Below are positions 34,704-43,313 of a DNA stretch of 64,000 nt, one piece after another; position 1 is the first letter of the stretch, and the number at the start of each line of letters is the position of its first letter. The position numbers and the translations under genes were made by a program. This DNA is from Pedobacter puniceum (GTDB lineage Bacteria; Bacteroidota; Bacteroidia; Sphingobacteriales; Sphingobacteriaceae): positions 992,001 to 1,056,000 of the forward strand of contig NZ_WKJI01000002.1 of assembly GCF_009674685.1 (NCBI RefSeq). The letters are read 5' to 3'. Below the pieces are notes generated by a model. It did not search any database, had not been told where the DNA came from, and saw nothing but the letters and a program-made list of their open reading frames with translations.

Positions 34704-35030
34704 ATGAATTGGCTTTTATTAGTTATTGCTGGTTTGTTTGAAGTTGGTTTCGCATCTTGTTTAGGAAAGGCGAAAGAAACATCTGGCCATGTTGCTTTAT
34801 GGTGGATAGGAGGTTTCTTCATCTGTTTATCCATCAGCATGTACTTATTGTATTTAGCAACTAAAACTTTGCCCATTGGAACTGCTTACGCCGTTTGGAC
34901 TGGTGTTGGTGCTGTAGGAACTGTGTTGGTAGGGATATTTATCTTTAAAGAGCCTGCTACTTTCTGGAGGATATTTTTTATCATCACTCTTATAGGTTCT
35001 ATTATAGGATTAAAGTTTGTATCAAACTAA
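34704..35030 (+). CDS. SMR family exporter, SugE/Gdx-like (guanidinium-type)
   Basis: This 108-residue protein has four transmembrane helices and functions as an antiparallel dimer. The essential Glu13 lies in 'VIAGLFEVGFAS', and helix 3 has 'GTAYAVWTGVGAVGTVLVG', the sequence that separates the Gdx/SugE branch from EmrE-type multidrug pumps. Gdx proteins export guanidinium ion with proton antiport. In many bacteria these genes sit behind a guanidine-I riboswitch, but here the gene begins 2 bases after prc and cannot carry a leader of its own. Followed by a terminator. Confidence 0.9.
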   Translation: MNWLLLVIAGLFEVGFASCLGKAKETSGHVALWWIGGFFICLSISMYLLYLATKTLPIGTAYAVWTGVGAVGTVLVGIFIFKEPATFWRIFFIITLIGSIIGLKFVSN

Positions 35031-35050
35031 ACTAAAAAGTTTAAGATATA

Positions 35051-35084
35051 AAAAAGCCGTAGGATATAATCTTACGGCTTTTTT
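35051..35084. terminator. Bidirectional terminator between SMR gene and pfkA
   Basis: AAAAAGCCGTA (35051-35061) pairs with TACGGCTTTTT (35073-35083). It ends the prc-SMR unit and, on the other strand, the dsbD-pfkA unit. Confidence 0.85.
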
Positions 35085-35103
35085 GATGATATATTTTTTG
35101 TGT

Positions 35104-36084
35104 TTATAGGGAAAGTACCTCTACTATTTTTAATAGATTTTCATTTACTTCTACATGGTGTTTAATAGCTTGTTCAAAAGATGTAAAAGCAATTTTTCCG
35201 TGTATTAAACCTACCATTTGAGCTCTTTCTCCTTTTAACAAACCTTCAACAGCTGCAACGCCAACACGGCTTGCTAAAACTCTATCCATACAAGTTGGTG
35301 TTCCACCACGTTGGATGTGCCCTAGTATAGAAACTTTGGTATCATAATTAGGGAAACGAGCTTTAATGATTTCTGCTACTTCAAAAGCACCACCAGCGTC
35401 ATCGCCTTCGGCAACCATAATAATTTTAGAAGATTTGTCTTTTCTACTAATCTCTAATCTATGGATAATAGCGTTAATATCTGTTTTTGTTTCTGGTATC
35501 AAAATAGATTCTGCACCTACACCAATGCCGCTTCTTAGTGCTATTAAACCACAATCTCTACCCATTACTTCAACAATAAATAAACGATCATGAGATTCTG
35601 CTGTATCTCTAATTTTATCTACCGCATTTATAACAGTATTAATAGCCGTGTCATAACCTATGGTGAAATCTGTGCCAAATAAATCATTATCTATGGTGCC
35701 TGGTAAGCCTAAAATTGGCATGTCAAACTCCTCGCCAAATACTTTAGCACCTGTAAAAGTACCATCGCCGCCAATGGCAACCAAAGCGTCAACATTTATT
35801 TTTTTAAGGTTGTTGTAAGCAATCTGTCTACCTTCTGGAGTTAAAAAAGCCTGACTTCTGGCTGTTTTTAAAATGGTTCCGCCACGCTGTATAATGTTAG
35901 CTACAGATTTACGGTCCATATCCTGAAACTCGGCATTAATCATCCCTTCATAGCCTCTTCTAATACCAACAACTTCTATATTATGATATAAAGCAGTACG
36001 TACTACAGCTCTAATTGCTGCATTCATACCTGGTGAATCGCCTCCGGATGTAAAAACGCCTATTTTTTTGATGGTACTTGTCAT
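35104..36084 (-). CDS. pfkA: ATP-dependent 6-phosphofructokinase
   Basis: This 326-residue glycolytic enzyme phosphorylates fructose 6-phosphate to the 1,6-bisphosphate. ATP and substrate motifs: 'TSGGDSPGMNAAIRAVVR' (13-30), 'VAIGGDGTFTGA' (about 98-109; the glycine in GGDGT favours ATP use), 'GTIDNDLFGTDFTIGYDTA' (containing the catalytic Asp) and 'GHIQRGGTPTCMDR'. The length matches PfkA of group I. It starts directly after dsbD on the minus strand: the dsbD stop abuts the pfkA ATG with no intervening base, so translation is probably coupled. That pairing is unusual because the two functions are unrelated. Confidence 0.97.
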   Translation of the reverse strand: MTSTIKKIGVFTSGGDSPGMNAAIRAVVRTALYHNIEVVGIRRGYEGMINAEFQDMDRKSVANIIQRGGTILKTARSQAFLTPEGRQIAYNNLKKINVDALVAIGGDGTFTGAKVFGEEFDMPILGLPGTIDNDLFGTDFTIGYDTAINTVINAVDKIRDTAESHDRLFIVEVMGRDCGLIALRSGIGVGAESILIPETKTDINAIIHRLEISRKDKSSKIIMVAEGDDAGGAFEVAEIIKARFPNYDTKVSILGHIQRGGTPTCMDRVLASRVGVAAVEGLLKGERAQMVGLIHGKIAFTSFEQAIKHHVEVNENLLKIVEVLSL

Positions 36085-38136
36085 TTAATTTTTGTTTTGA
36101 TAGTTAGATTTCCCTTCATTAAGAAATCTGATATAGTTACTGATATCTAAGTTAAAAGCCTCTGGTTTGGTAAGTAGCTCTTCTTTATCATTCACAATAA
36201 CATAATAGGGCTGTGAGTTTACTTTAAATTTAGATGCCTGGAAATCGCTCCATTTATTACCTAAAGTTTTAATCTTTTTACCAGAAAAAGTAGAAGTGTA
36301 TTGTTCTGCTTCTGGTAAAGCTGTTTTATCATCCACGTAAAGTGAAATCAAAACGTAATCCTTTTTTAGGATGTTTAATACCTCAGGGTCGCTCCAAACA
36401 CTAGCTTCCATTTTACGGCAATTTACACAGCTATGTCCTGTAAAATCTATAAGAACTGGTTTATTCACACTTTTAGCATATGCCATACCTTCTTCATAAT
36501 CAAAAAAGGCTTCTAAGTTATGCGGTGCCTCAAATAAGCCAGCGTACTTTTTAGCTACATTACTTTTTTCAGAGGGCGAAGATAAGCTATTTGTGTAAAG
36601 GTCAAAATCTTGAGTGGTTTGTGGCGGCAACCAAGCACTTATAGCTTTTAGTGGTGCACCCCATAAACCGGGTACCATGTAAAGGGTAAAAGAGAAAACT
36701 ATAATACTTAGAAATAAGCGTGGTACACTTACAAAAGGTAAATCAGTATCATGAGAGAATTTGATTTTTCCTAAGAGATATAATCCTAATAAAGCAAAAA
36801 TTACAATCCAAAGAACCAAGAAAACTTCGCGGTCTAATATGTCCCAGTGGTAAGCTAAATCTACATTTGATAAGAATTTAAAGGCTAAAGCAAGCTCAAT
36901 AAAACCTAAAACAACTTTTACGCTATTTAGCCATCCGCCAGATTTTGGTAAAGATTTAAGTAAAGATGGGAATGCCGCAAAAAGCGTAAATGGTATAGCT
37001 AAAGCAAGCGAGAAACCAAACATACCTATGGCAGGTCCCATCAACTCGCCCATTGAGGCAGCTTGTACTAATAAAGTTCCTATGATTGGGCCTGTACAAG
37101 AAAAAGAAACTAAAGCTAAGGCAAATGCCATAAAAAATAATCCGGCTAAGCCTCCTTTATCTGATTTTTCATCAACTTTATTAACCCATGATGATGGTAA
37201 GGTAAGCTCAAATGCTCCAAAGAAAGAGATAGCAAATATTACCAGCATCAAGAAAAATACAAAGTTAAAAATACCATTACTGGCCATTTCATTTAAAGCA
37301 TCAGAACCGAAAATAATGGTCACTAATAAGCCCAAGGCTACATAAATCACAATAATAAATAGACCATATAAACCAGCCTGTGTAACTGCTTTTGCCTTGC
37401 TGCCTGCTTTTTTGGTAAAAAAGCTAACGGTTAGAGGAAGCATAGGAAAAATACATGGCATTATGAGTGCTAAAAAACCACCAATAAAACCTGCTAAAAA
37501 AATAGCCCATAAACTTTGTTCTTCTTGTGCTAAAGGTTCTGTATCAATAGCATTAACAAGAAATTGTTTAGATGTAGTGTCTTTAATAGCGCTATCTGTT
37601 GTTGCAGATGTAGATAAATTTAAACTATCAGCCGATGGGGTGCTTGCAGGCGTTGCAGATGCATTTGTGGTGGCTTTACCCGCTAATGAGGCTGTAACTT
37701 TAAACTCTATTTCCTCAGGAGGAAGACATTGCTTATCATTACAAACCATAAATTCTAAAACGCCATTTATAGTTGCTTCTTGGGTGTTAAGTTTAACTTT
37801 TTGTTTAAAAACAGCTCGGTCTTCATGCCAAGCAATGTTCATATTAAAGTTTGGGTCGAAGGCTTTTTCAGCTTCTGGCGCTTCTGTGGTTTTACCCACC
37901 AGCGTATAGCTTTTGCTAGGGCTTAATGTTAATGATGTTGCAATTGGTCCACCATCCTCAATATTTAATGAGTATACATGCCAACCTTTATCAATTTTAG
38001 CTGTAGCAACAACATAAGCTTCTTTATCATTGATAGCTTCTGTTGTAAAAGACCAACTTACAGGTTTTAAAATTTGAGCCCAGCTTGTGACAGTTAAACT
38101 GAGAAGGAAGAGGGTGAATAAAATATTTTTTTTCAT
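36085..38136 (-). CDS. dsbD: Thiol:disulfide interchange protein DsbD
   Basis: This 683-residue inner-membrane protein carries reducing power from cytosolic thioredoxin to the periplasm. After a signal peptide comes the periplasmic alpha domain (about 20-150) with its Cys pair in 'FMVCNDKQCLPPEE'. A Ser/Thr-rich linker follows. About eight membrane helices start near 210, with their Cys pair in 'IMPCIFPML' and 'FSCTGPII'. The C-terminal thioredoxin-like gamma domain has CVNC at 570-573. All six expected cysteines are visible. In DsbD these feed reductant to DsbC/CcmG-type partners, which are not in the window. It is immediately upstream of pfkA and downstream of birA in transcription order, with only 7 bases to the biotin ligase. 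Confidence 0.95.
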   Translation of the reverse strand: MKKNILFTLFLLSLTVTSWAQILKPVSWSFTTEAINDKEAYVVATAKIDKGWHVYSLNIEDGGPIATSLTLSPSKSYTLVGKTTEAPEAEKAFDPNFNMNIAWHEDRAVFKQKVKLNTQEATINGVLEFMVCNDKQCLPPEEIEFKVTASLAGKATTNASATPASTPSADSLNLSTSATTDSAIKDTTSKQFLVNAIDTEPLAQEEQSLWAIFLAGFIGGFLALIMPCIFPMLPLTVSFFTKKAGSKAKAVTQAGLYGLFIIVIYVALGLLVTIIFGSDALNEMASNGIFNFVFFLMLVIFAISFFGAFELTLPSSWVNKVDEKSDKGGLAGLFFMAFALALVSFSCTGPIIGTLLVQAASMGELMGPAIGMFGFSLALAIPFTLFAAFPSLLKSLPKSGGWLNSVKVVLGFIELALAFKFLSNVDLAYHWDILDREVFLVLWIVIFALLGLYLLGKIKFSHDTDLPFVSVPRLFLSIIVFSFTLYMVPGLWGAPLKAISAWLPPQTTQDFDLYTNSLSSPSEKSNVAKKYAGLFEAPHNLEAFFDYEEGMAYAKSVNKPVLIDFTGHSCVNCRKMEASVWSDPEVLNILKKDYVLISLYVDDKTALPEAEQYTSTFSGKKIKTLGNKWSDFQASKFKVNSQPYYVIVNDKEELLTKPEAFNLDISNYIRFLNEGKSNYQNKN

Positions 38137-38143
38137 TGTAACA

Positions 38144-38908
38144 TTAAATTACGAAAGTGATTTCCTTAAAATCAAATGCTTGTATATCTCCGGCTATACT
38201 TACCACAAGCTTGCCATCTTGGTTAACATCAATAATTCTGGCAGACACTTTTTCATGATTAATGATAAAGTCTGACAGCTGGTTAAACCTAAATAACCGG
38301 TTCATGTAATCGGCATAAAGTAAATCTTTTTTATTGGCTTTAAGTTGTAAGTATCTACCTTCTATATAGTAACAAAGTTCTGATAATAACTGGTTAAGAT
38401 GATATTCTATTTGTAAAATATTAGCAACAGAGGTGGCTTTAAGCCCATCTGCAAAAATGTTCTGGTTAACATTTAAGCCTATACCCACCACACTATCCTT
38501 TAAAAAAGCTCCTTTAAGGGTGTTTTCTATCAGAATACCACCTATCTTTTGGTCTTTAACATAAATATCATTGGGCCATTTAACTTTACAATCTTCACCT
38601 AATAATTTCGTTAAACAATCTGTAACACCCAAGGAAATAACTTTTGTAAGTTCAAACTGTTGTGATGCAGCTAAGAATACAGGTTTTAAAAGAATACTTA
38701 TGGTTAGATTTTTTCCAGCTTCGCTTAGCCAAACATTACCCCTTTGCCCTCTTCCAGCAAATTGCGTATCTGCCATTATAACAGTACCTTCTTGAAGTGG
38801 CTCGCAATTTGAAAGTAAATGTTTAAGGTAATTGTTTGTAGAATCAATCTCCTTTAATTTTACAATATTTTGTCCAACAAATAGTGATGAAAAAGTGTTA
38901 TTTTGCAA
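38144..38908 (-). CDS. birA: Biotin-[acetyl-CoA carboxylase] ligase (no DNA-binding domain)
   Basis: This 254-residue enzyme attaches biotin to acetyl-CoA carboxylase biotin carrier protein. The catalytic core begins with the family glycine loop 'FAGRGQRGNVWLSEAGKNL' (near 52-70) and has 'KWPNDIYVKDQKIGGIL' (near 115-131) and the C-terminal SH3-like segment. There is no N-terminal winged helix, so it is the monofunctional class that does not repress a biotin operon. It is likely the first gene of the birA-dsbD-pfkA unit and is divergent from rsfS. Confidence 0.95.
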   Translation of the reverse strand: MQNNTFSSLFVGQNIVKLKEIDSTNNYLKHLLSNCEPLQEGTVIMADTQFAGRGQRGNVWLSEAGKNLTISILLKPVFLAASQQFELTKVISLGVTDCLTKLLGEDCKVKWPNDIYVKDQKIGGILIENTLKGAFLKDSVVGIGLNVNQNIFADGLKATSVANILQIEYHLNQLLSELCYYIEGRYLQLKANKKDLLYADYMNRLFRFNQLSDFIINHEKVSARIIDVNQDGKLVVSIAGDIQAFDFKEITFVI

Positions 38909-38944
38909 TATGTTTTAATTAAAGTTCAAAACTAAAATTTTTTA

Positions 38945-39319
38945 ATGGTAAAAAATAAAACAGAAATCTCATCTACAGATATATCTGCTCTCGTGGTCCA
39001 CGGAATTCAGGAAAAAAAAGGGAATGAAATAGTGCGGTTAGACCTTAGAAATATTCATAGTTCTGTTGCAGATTTTTTTGTGATTTGTCATGCAGAATCA
39101 TCTACTCAAATAAGAGCAATAGCTGATAGCGTAGAAGAAGAAGTTTATAAAGCAACTGGGCAAGAGCCTTCAAGAAAAGAGGGTTTAACCAATGCCGAAT
39201 GGGTAATTCTAGACTATTCGGACGTTGTAGTACATATCTTTAAAACCGATAAAAGAGCTTTCTATGGTATAGAAGATTTATGGGGAGACGCGGAAGTTAA
39301 ATTTTATCAAAGCGCCTAA
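38945..39319 (+). CDS. rsfS: Ribosome silencing factor (RsfS/DUF143)
   Basis: This 124-residue protein binds ribosomal protein uL14 and stops the subunits from joining under starvation. The conserved core 'IRAIADSVEEEV' (about 58-69) and 'RKEGLTNAEWVILDYSDVVV' (79-98) is intact, with 'YGIEDLWGDAE' near the end. The gene begins 36 bases after the divergent birA start and 26 bases before ftsH, which is the usual order in Bacteroidota (rsfS-ftsH). Confidence 0.95.
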   Translation: MVKNKTEISSTDISALVVHGIQEKKGNEIVRLDLRNIHSSVADFFVICHAESSTQIRAIADSVEEEVYKATGQEPSRKEGLTNAEWVILDYSDVVVHIFKTDKRAFYGIEDLWGDAEVKFYQSA

Positions 39320-39345
39320 ACCAAAGAAGTATTATCAAGAAGAAA

Positions 39346-41430
39346 ATGAAAGAAAATCAAGATAAAAAATCAATAAAAAAAGTTCCGGGTAAACGTGTAG
39401 TTCCAAAGCCACCAAAATTCAATATCATGTGGATTTATGGTATCATTATACTGGCTATTTTGGCGGTTCAGTTTTTCATGAGTGGTAACAATTCTAAGTT
39501 AATTACTTACCAAAAATTTGAGCAAGAAATGCTTAAAACTGGTGATGTAGATAAACTAGTTGGCTACAAGCAAGAAGACCTTTACATTGCAGAGGTTTAT
39601 ATTAAAAAGGATAGTTTAAAAAAGGATAAGTTTAAAGATGTTAGAGATAATTCTAATTTCTCTGTAACTGGCACAAGTCCTCAGTATTATTTTAAGGATG
39701 GCTCTTTTGAGGCCTTAGAGAAACGTTTACAGGCTTCACAAGAAGGTATTCCTGATGGCCAACGTGTTAATGTTATCCCAGAAACTAGAAGCAACCCAAT
39801 TTCTGGATGGTTCTGGAGTGTGATATTCCCTATTATCCTTTTTGCTTTGTTGTGGATATTTATCATGAGAAGAATGGGTGGCGGTGCCGGAGGTGGTGCT
39901 GGTGGTCAAATCTTTAATATTGGTAAATCAAAAGCTACGCTTTTTGATAAAGAATCTCAGGTAACCGTTACTTTTAATGATGTTGCTGGTTTAGAAGAAG
40001 CTAAACAAGAGGTAATGGAAATTGTAGATTTCCTTAAAAACCCTAAAAAATACACTAATTTGGGTGGTAAAATCCCTAAAGGAGCCTTGTTAGTGGGGTC
40101 GCCTGGTACAGGTAAAACTTTATTGGCTAAGGCTGTTGCAGGTGAAGCTCAAGTTCCTTTCTTCTCTTTATCAGGTTCAGACTTTGTAGAGATGTTTGTA
40201 GGTGTTGGTGCATCAAGGGTAAGAGATTTATTTAAGCAGGCTAAAGAAAAAGCGCCATGTATTATTTTTATTGATGAGATTGATGCTATTGGTAGAGCTA
40301 GAGGCAAAAATAGTATGGTTGGTGGTAATGATGAGCGTGAAAACACCTTAAACCAGTTATTGGTTGAAATGGACGGTTTCGGTACCGATTCTGGTATCAT
40401 CATTATGGCAGCAACTAACAGACCAGATGTATTGGATAGCGCTTTATTACGTCCAGGTCGTTTTGATAGACAAATTTCTATTGATAAGCCAGATTTAGTT
40501 GGTAGAGAGCAAATCTTTAAAGTGCATTTGCAGCCCTTAAAACTTGCTAAAGAGATAGATCCTAAAAAATTATCGGCACAAACCCCAGGTTTTGCTGGTG
40601 CAGAAATAGCTAATGTTTGTAATGAGGCCGCTCTTATTGCAGCTAGAAGAAACAAAGAAGCTATTGATATGCAAGATTTTCAGGATGCGATTGACCGTGT
40701 AATTGGTGGTTTAGAGAAAAAGAATAAAATCATATCTCCAGAAGAAAAGAAAATTGTTGCTTATCACGAAGCTGGCCATGCCATTGCAGGTTGGTTTTTA
40801 GAACATGCAGATCCATTGGTTAAAGTTTCTATTGTTCCACGTGGAGTAGCGGCTTTAGGTTATGCGCAATATTTACCAAAAGAACAGTTTTTGTACACTA
40901 CAGAACAACTTTCTGATGGTTTATGTATGACTATGGGTGGGCGTGTTGCAGAGGATATCATCTTCGGGAAAATCTCTACAGGTGCACAAAACGATTTAGA
41001 GCGTATCACCAAACTTGCTTACGCCATGGTTACCATTTATGGTATGAACCCTAAAGTAGGTAATGTTTCTTTCCACGATCCTAATAACGAATATAATTTC
41101 AGCAAACCTTATTCTGATAAAACTGCTGAGCTTATTGATACAGAAGTTAGGTTATTAATTGAAGGTATATATAATAGAACTAAGCAATTACTTACCGAAA
41201 AAAGAGAAGGTTTAGAGTTATTAGCTCAAAAACTTTTGGAGAAAGAAATCTTGTTCCAAAGTGATTTAGAAGAGATTTTAGGTAAAAGACCATTTGACCA
41301 CAGAACCACTTACGATGAATTTGTGAACGGTAAAGAAGGTGGTGAGCAGGGTGTAATTGCAGAAAATATACATCCAGAGCCTGTAGGCGATAGTACAGAA
41401 CCTCTTAAATCAGAATCATCTGAAATATAA
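39346..41430 (+). CDS. ftsH: ATP-dependent zinc metalloprotease FtsH
   Basis: This 694-residue membrane-bound AAA protease degrades unfolded membrane proteins and short-lived regulators. Two transmembrane helices (about 26-46 and 148-168) flank a periplasmic domain; a Gly-rich linker follows. Walker A is 'GSPGTGKTLLAKAVAGE', Walker B 'IIFIDEIDAIGRARG' and the second region of homology 'TNRPDVLDSALLRPGRFDR' is intact. The zinc site is HEAGH with a downstream Asp. The C-terminal tail is short and acidic. It likely shares the rsfS transcript and ends at a strong terminator. Confidence 0.97.
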   Translation: MKENQDKKSIKKVPGKRVVPKPPKFNIMWIYGIIILAILAVQFFMSGNNSKLITYQKFEQEMLKTGDVDKLVGYKQEDLYIAEVYIKKDSLKKDKFKDVRDNSNFSVTGTSPQYYFKDGSFEALEKRLQASQEGIPDGQRVNVIPETRSNPISGWFWSVIFPIILFALLWIFIMRRMGGGAGGGAGGQIFNIGKSKATLFDKESQVTVTFNDVAGLEEAKQEVMEIVDFLKNPKKYTNLGGKIPKGALLVGSPGTGKTLLAKAVAGEAQVPFFSLSGSDFVEMFVGVGASRVRDLFKQAKEKAPCIIFIDEIDAIGRARGKNSMVGGNDERENTLNQLLVEMDGFGTDSGIIIMAATNRPDVLDSALLRPGRFDRQISIDKPDLVGREQIFKVHLQPLKLAKEIDPKKLSAQTPGFAGAEIANVCNEAALIAARRNKEAIDMQDFQDAIDRVIGGLEKKNKIISPEEKKIVAYHEAGHAIAGWFLEHADPLVKVSIVPRGVAALGYAQYLPKEQFLYTTEQLSDGLCMTMGGRVAEDIIFGKISTGAQNDLERITKLAYAMVTIYGMNPKVGNVSFHDPNNEYNFSKPYSDKTAELIDTEVRLLIEGIYNRTKQLLTEKREGLELLAQKLLEKEILFQSDLEEILGKRPFDHRTTYDEFVNGKEGGEQGVIAENIHPEPVGDSTEPLKSESSEI

Positions 41431-41436
41431 AATTTT

Positions 41437-41463
41437 AAATCCCCTGTTTTCAGGGGATTTTTT
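41437..41463 (+). terminator. Intrinsic terminator after ftsH
   Basis: AAATCCCCTG (41437-41446) pairs with CAGGGGATTT (41451-41460) around TTTT, followed by a T run. It lies 6 bases after the ftsH stop. Confidence 0.85.
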
Positions 41464-41469
41464 ATATCC

Positions 41470-41477
41470 TAAATTTG
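41470..41477 (+). promoter_or_regulatory. Candidate -7 element (TAAATTTG) for the LUD-domain gene
   Basis: TAAATTTG is an exact TAnnTTTG match and lies 18 bases upstream of ATG 41496. No matching -33 TTTG was found at the usual spacing, because that position is inside the ftsH terminator. Confidence 0.5.
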
Positions 41478-41495
41478 CAGCTTATATCATAGGAA

Positions 41496-42140
41496 ATGAA
41501 GGAAAGTACCTCGAAAGAGAAATTATTAAAAAAAATACGAAAAGCTTTATTAGAGAAAAGAGATAATCCATATCCAAATCTGGAAGATCTTCCTTTATAT
41601 CCACCGGTAAATGAAGTACCAGAAGTAGTATTTGCCGAACAATTTATAAACGTAAGCGGTCAGTTTGTTTTTTGCGAAGATGAAATACAACTCATAGAAA
41701 ATATTTTGCTTTTAGCTGATGAGAAAAAGTGGCGTAAAATATACTGCTGGGAAAAACCTTTACAAGATTTATTAAGAAAGTACGAGTATCCATTTTACGA
41801 AAGCGATAAAGATTTTGAACTTGCAGAAGTAGGTTTTACTTTATGCGAAGCACTTATAGCCAGAAATGGTTCTATATTAGTAAGCAATGCCGGTGCTGCT
41901 GGTAGGAGATTAAGTATTTACCCGCATTTTCATGTAGTAATAGCTTATACCTCACAATTGGTAATGGATTTAAAAGACGGGTTTAAATTATTAAAAGATA
42001 AATACGGCAATAACTTACCAACAATGATTAGTACTATTACCGGTCCAAGTCGTACTGCTGATATAGAAAAAACATTGGTTATAGGCGCTCATGGCCCTAA
42101 AGAACTTTTTGTTTTCTTGTTAGATGATTCTTATCAATAA
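41496..42140 (+). CDS. LUD domain protein (LutC/YkgG-like)
   Basis: This 214-residue cytoplasmic protein has the LUD fold of LutC-type lactate utilisation proteins: 'VGFTLCEALIARNGSILVSN' (about 111-130), 'HFHVVIAYTSQLVMDLKDGF' (about 143-162) and the closing 'TITGPSRTADIEKTLVIGAH' (about 178-197). LutC proteins partner with LutA and LutB iron-sulfur proteins in lactate oxidation, but neither gene is adjacent, so the role here may differ. It has its own promoter candidate at 41470 and lies between ftsH and a radical SAM gene. Confidence 0.88.
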   Translation: MKESTSKEKLLKKIRKALLEKRDNPYPNLEDLPLYPPVNEVPEVVFAEQFINVSGQFVFCEDEIQLIENILLLADEKKWRKIYCWEKPLQDLLRKYEYPFYESDKDFELAEVGFTLCEALIARNGSILVSNAGAAGRRLSIYPHFHVVIAYTSQLVMDLKDGFKLLKDKYGNNLPTMISTITGPSRTADIEKTLVIGAHGPKELFVFLLDDSYQ

Positions 42141-42154
42141 TTTATTTTCCATCT

Positions 42155-42181
42155 AAAAATACTAAAAATTTTAGTATTTTT
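42155..42181 (+). promoter_or_regulatory. Perfect AT-rich palindrome upstream of the radical SAM gene
   Basis: AAAAATACTAAAA (42155-42167) and TTTTAGTATTTTT (42169-42181) are perfect 13-base inverted repeats around a single A. The second arm overlaps a TATTTTTA -7-like box, and the palindrome ends 5 bases before ATG 42187. It is either a repressor site over the promoter or, less likely given the lack of GC pairs, a terminator for the LUD gene. The central ACTAA...TTAGT resembles the half-sites at 55435-55472. Confidence 0.4.
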
Positions 42182-42186
42182 AGGTT

Positions 42187-43254
42187 ATGTTGAATAATGA
42201 AGAATCTTACCTAAAAGGTCGTGGAGCGCAGGGAAATATCAATAATAAATTCCAAAATTTAAAATATAGTTTAGAGCATATTGAAGGTTTAGATGAACCT
42301 TTTATTGATGAAATAAAGACAGAATTCATCAAAGAATATCCAAAAAAAATCATCAGCGAAAGCAACAGTCCAGATTTATCTTTTGTAGCATCAGTTAATC
42401 CATATCATGGTTGCGAGCATGGTTGTATTTATTGCTATGCAAGAAACTCGCATGAGTATTGGGGTTTTGATGCAGGTTTAGATTTTGAGAGTAAAATCAT
42501 CATAAAGCCTGATGCTGCCAAGCTATTAGAACAGCAATTAAATAAGCCAAACTACCAACCTAAAGTTATTTTACTATCCGGAAATACAGATTGCTACCAG
42601 CCTGCAGAAAGAAAATTTAAAATAACACGGTCGCTTTTAGAAGTATTACTAAAATACAAGCATCCGGTTAGTATCATCACTAAAAATAATCTTATCCTTA
42701 GAGATTTAGACCTATTACAAGAATTAAACAAGCATGATTTACTGCATGTAAATATTTCTATTACTTCATTGAATGAGGATTTGCGCCTGAAACTAGAGCC
42801 TAGAACTGTTACTGGTAAAGGAAGACTAAAAGTTGTTGAAACGTTGGCAAAGTATGATATACCTGTAAGAGTAATGGTTGCCCCCATTATACCAGGCTTA
42901 AATAGTCATGAAATTACGGATATTGTTAAGGCAGCCGCATCTCATGGGGCGCAGGCTGCTGCTTTTACTATTGTGCGTTTAAATGGTGCCATCGCTCATA
43001 TTTTTACAGATTGGATAGAAAAAGCCTTTCCGGATGCGGCCCAAAAAGTGTTGCACCAAATACAAGCTTGCCATGCAGGTAAGTTAAACGATACAAGGTG
43101 GGGTAAGCGTATCTCTGGAGATGGGATAGAGGCTCAAGCCATACATCAACTTTTTAATTTAGCTGTTAAAAAATATCTAACAGGAAGATCAATGAAAATT
43201 CAAAGATTAGATCTTTTTAGGAATGATTTTAATAGGCAAACGAGTTTGTTTTAA
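42187..43254 (+). CDS. PA0069 family radical SAM protein (SplB-like)
   Basis: This 355-residue protein has the radical SAM [4Fe-4S] motif CEHGCIYC (76-83, Cys76, Cys80, Cys83) preceded by 'NPYHG' and followed by 'YARNSHEYWGFDAGLDFE', typical of the PA0069 group related to spore photoproduct lyase. The remaining TIM barrel is intact ('VILLSGNTDCYQPAE', 'HPVSIITKNNLI', 'PVRVMVAPIIPGLN'). These proteins use SAM-derived radicals, but the substrate in non-sporulating bacteria is unknown. It is preceded by a palindrome that could be its operator. Confidence 0.92.
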   Translation: MLNNEESYLKGRGAQGNINNKFQNLKYSLEHIEGLDEPFIDEIKTEFIKEYPKKIISESNSPDLSFVASVNPYHGCEHGCIYCYARNSHEYWGFDAGLDFESKIIIKPDAAKLLEQQLNKPNYQPKVILLSGNTDCYQPAERKFKITRSLLEVLLKYKHPVSIITKNNLILRDLDLLQELNKHDLLHVNISITSLNEDLRLKLEPRTVTGKGRLKVVETLAKYDIPVRVMVAPIIPGLNSHEITDIVKAAASHGAQAAAFTIVRLNGAIAHIFTDWIEKAFPDAAQKVLHQIQACHAGKLNDTRWGKRISGDGIEAQAIHQLFNLAVKKYLTGRSMKIQRLDLFRNDFNRQTSLF

Positions 43255-43313
43255 TAAATATTTCCTAATTCCGATACTTTATACTAATTTGGTATATAGT
43301 TCAAATTTAACGT

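Noticed and set aside
37397-37909. A 170-codon open frame on the + strand
   Set aside because: It is entirely antisense to dsbD, whose domains and cysteines are all intact; its product has no recognisable domain.
40149-40655. A 168-codon open frame on the minus strand
   Set aside because: It lies opposite the AAA module of ftsH, which is clearly the real gene; the translation is low-complexity and without motifs.
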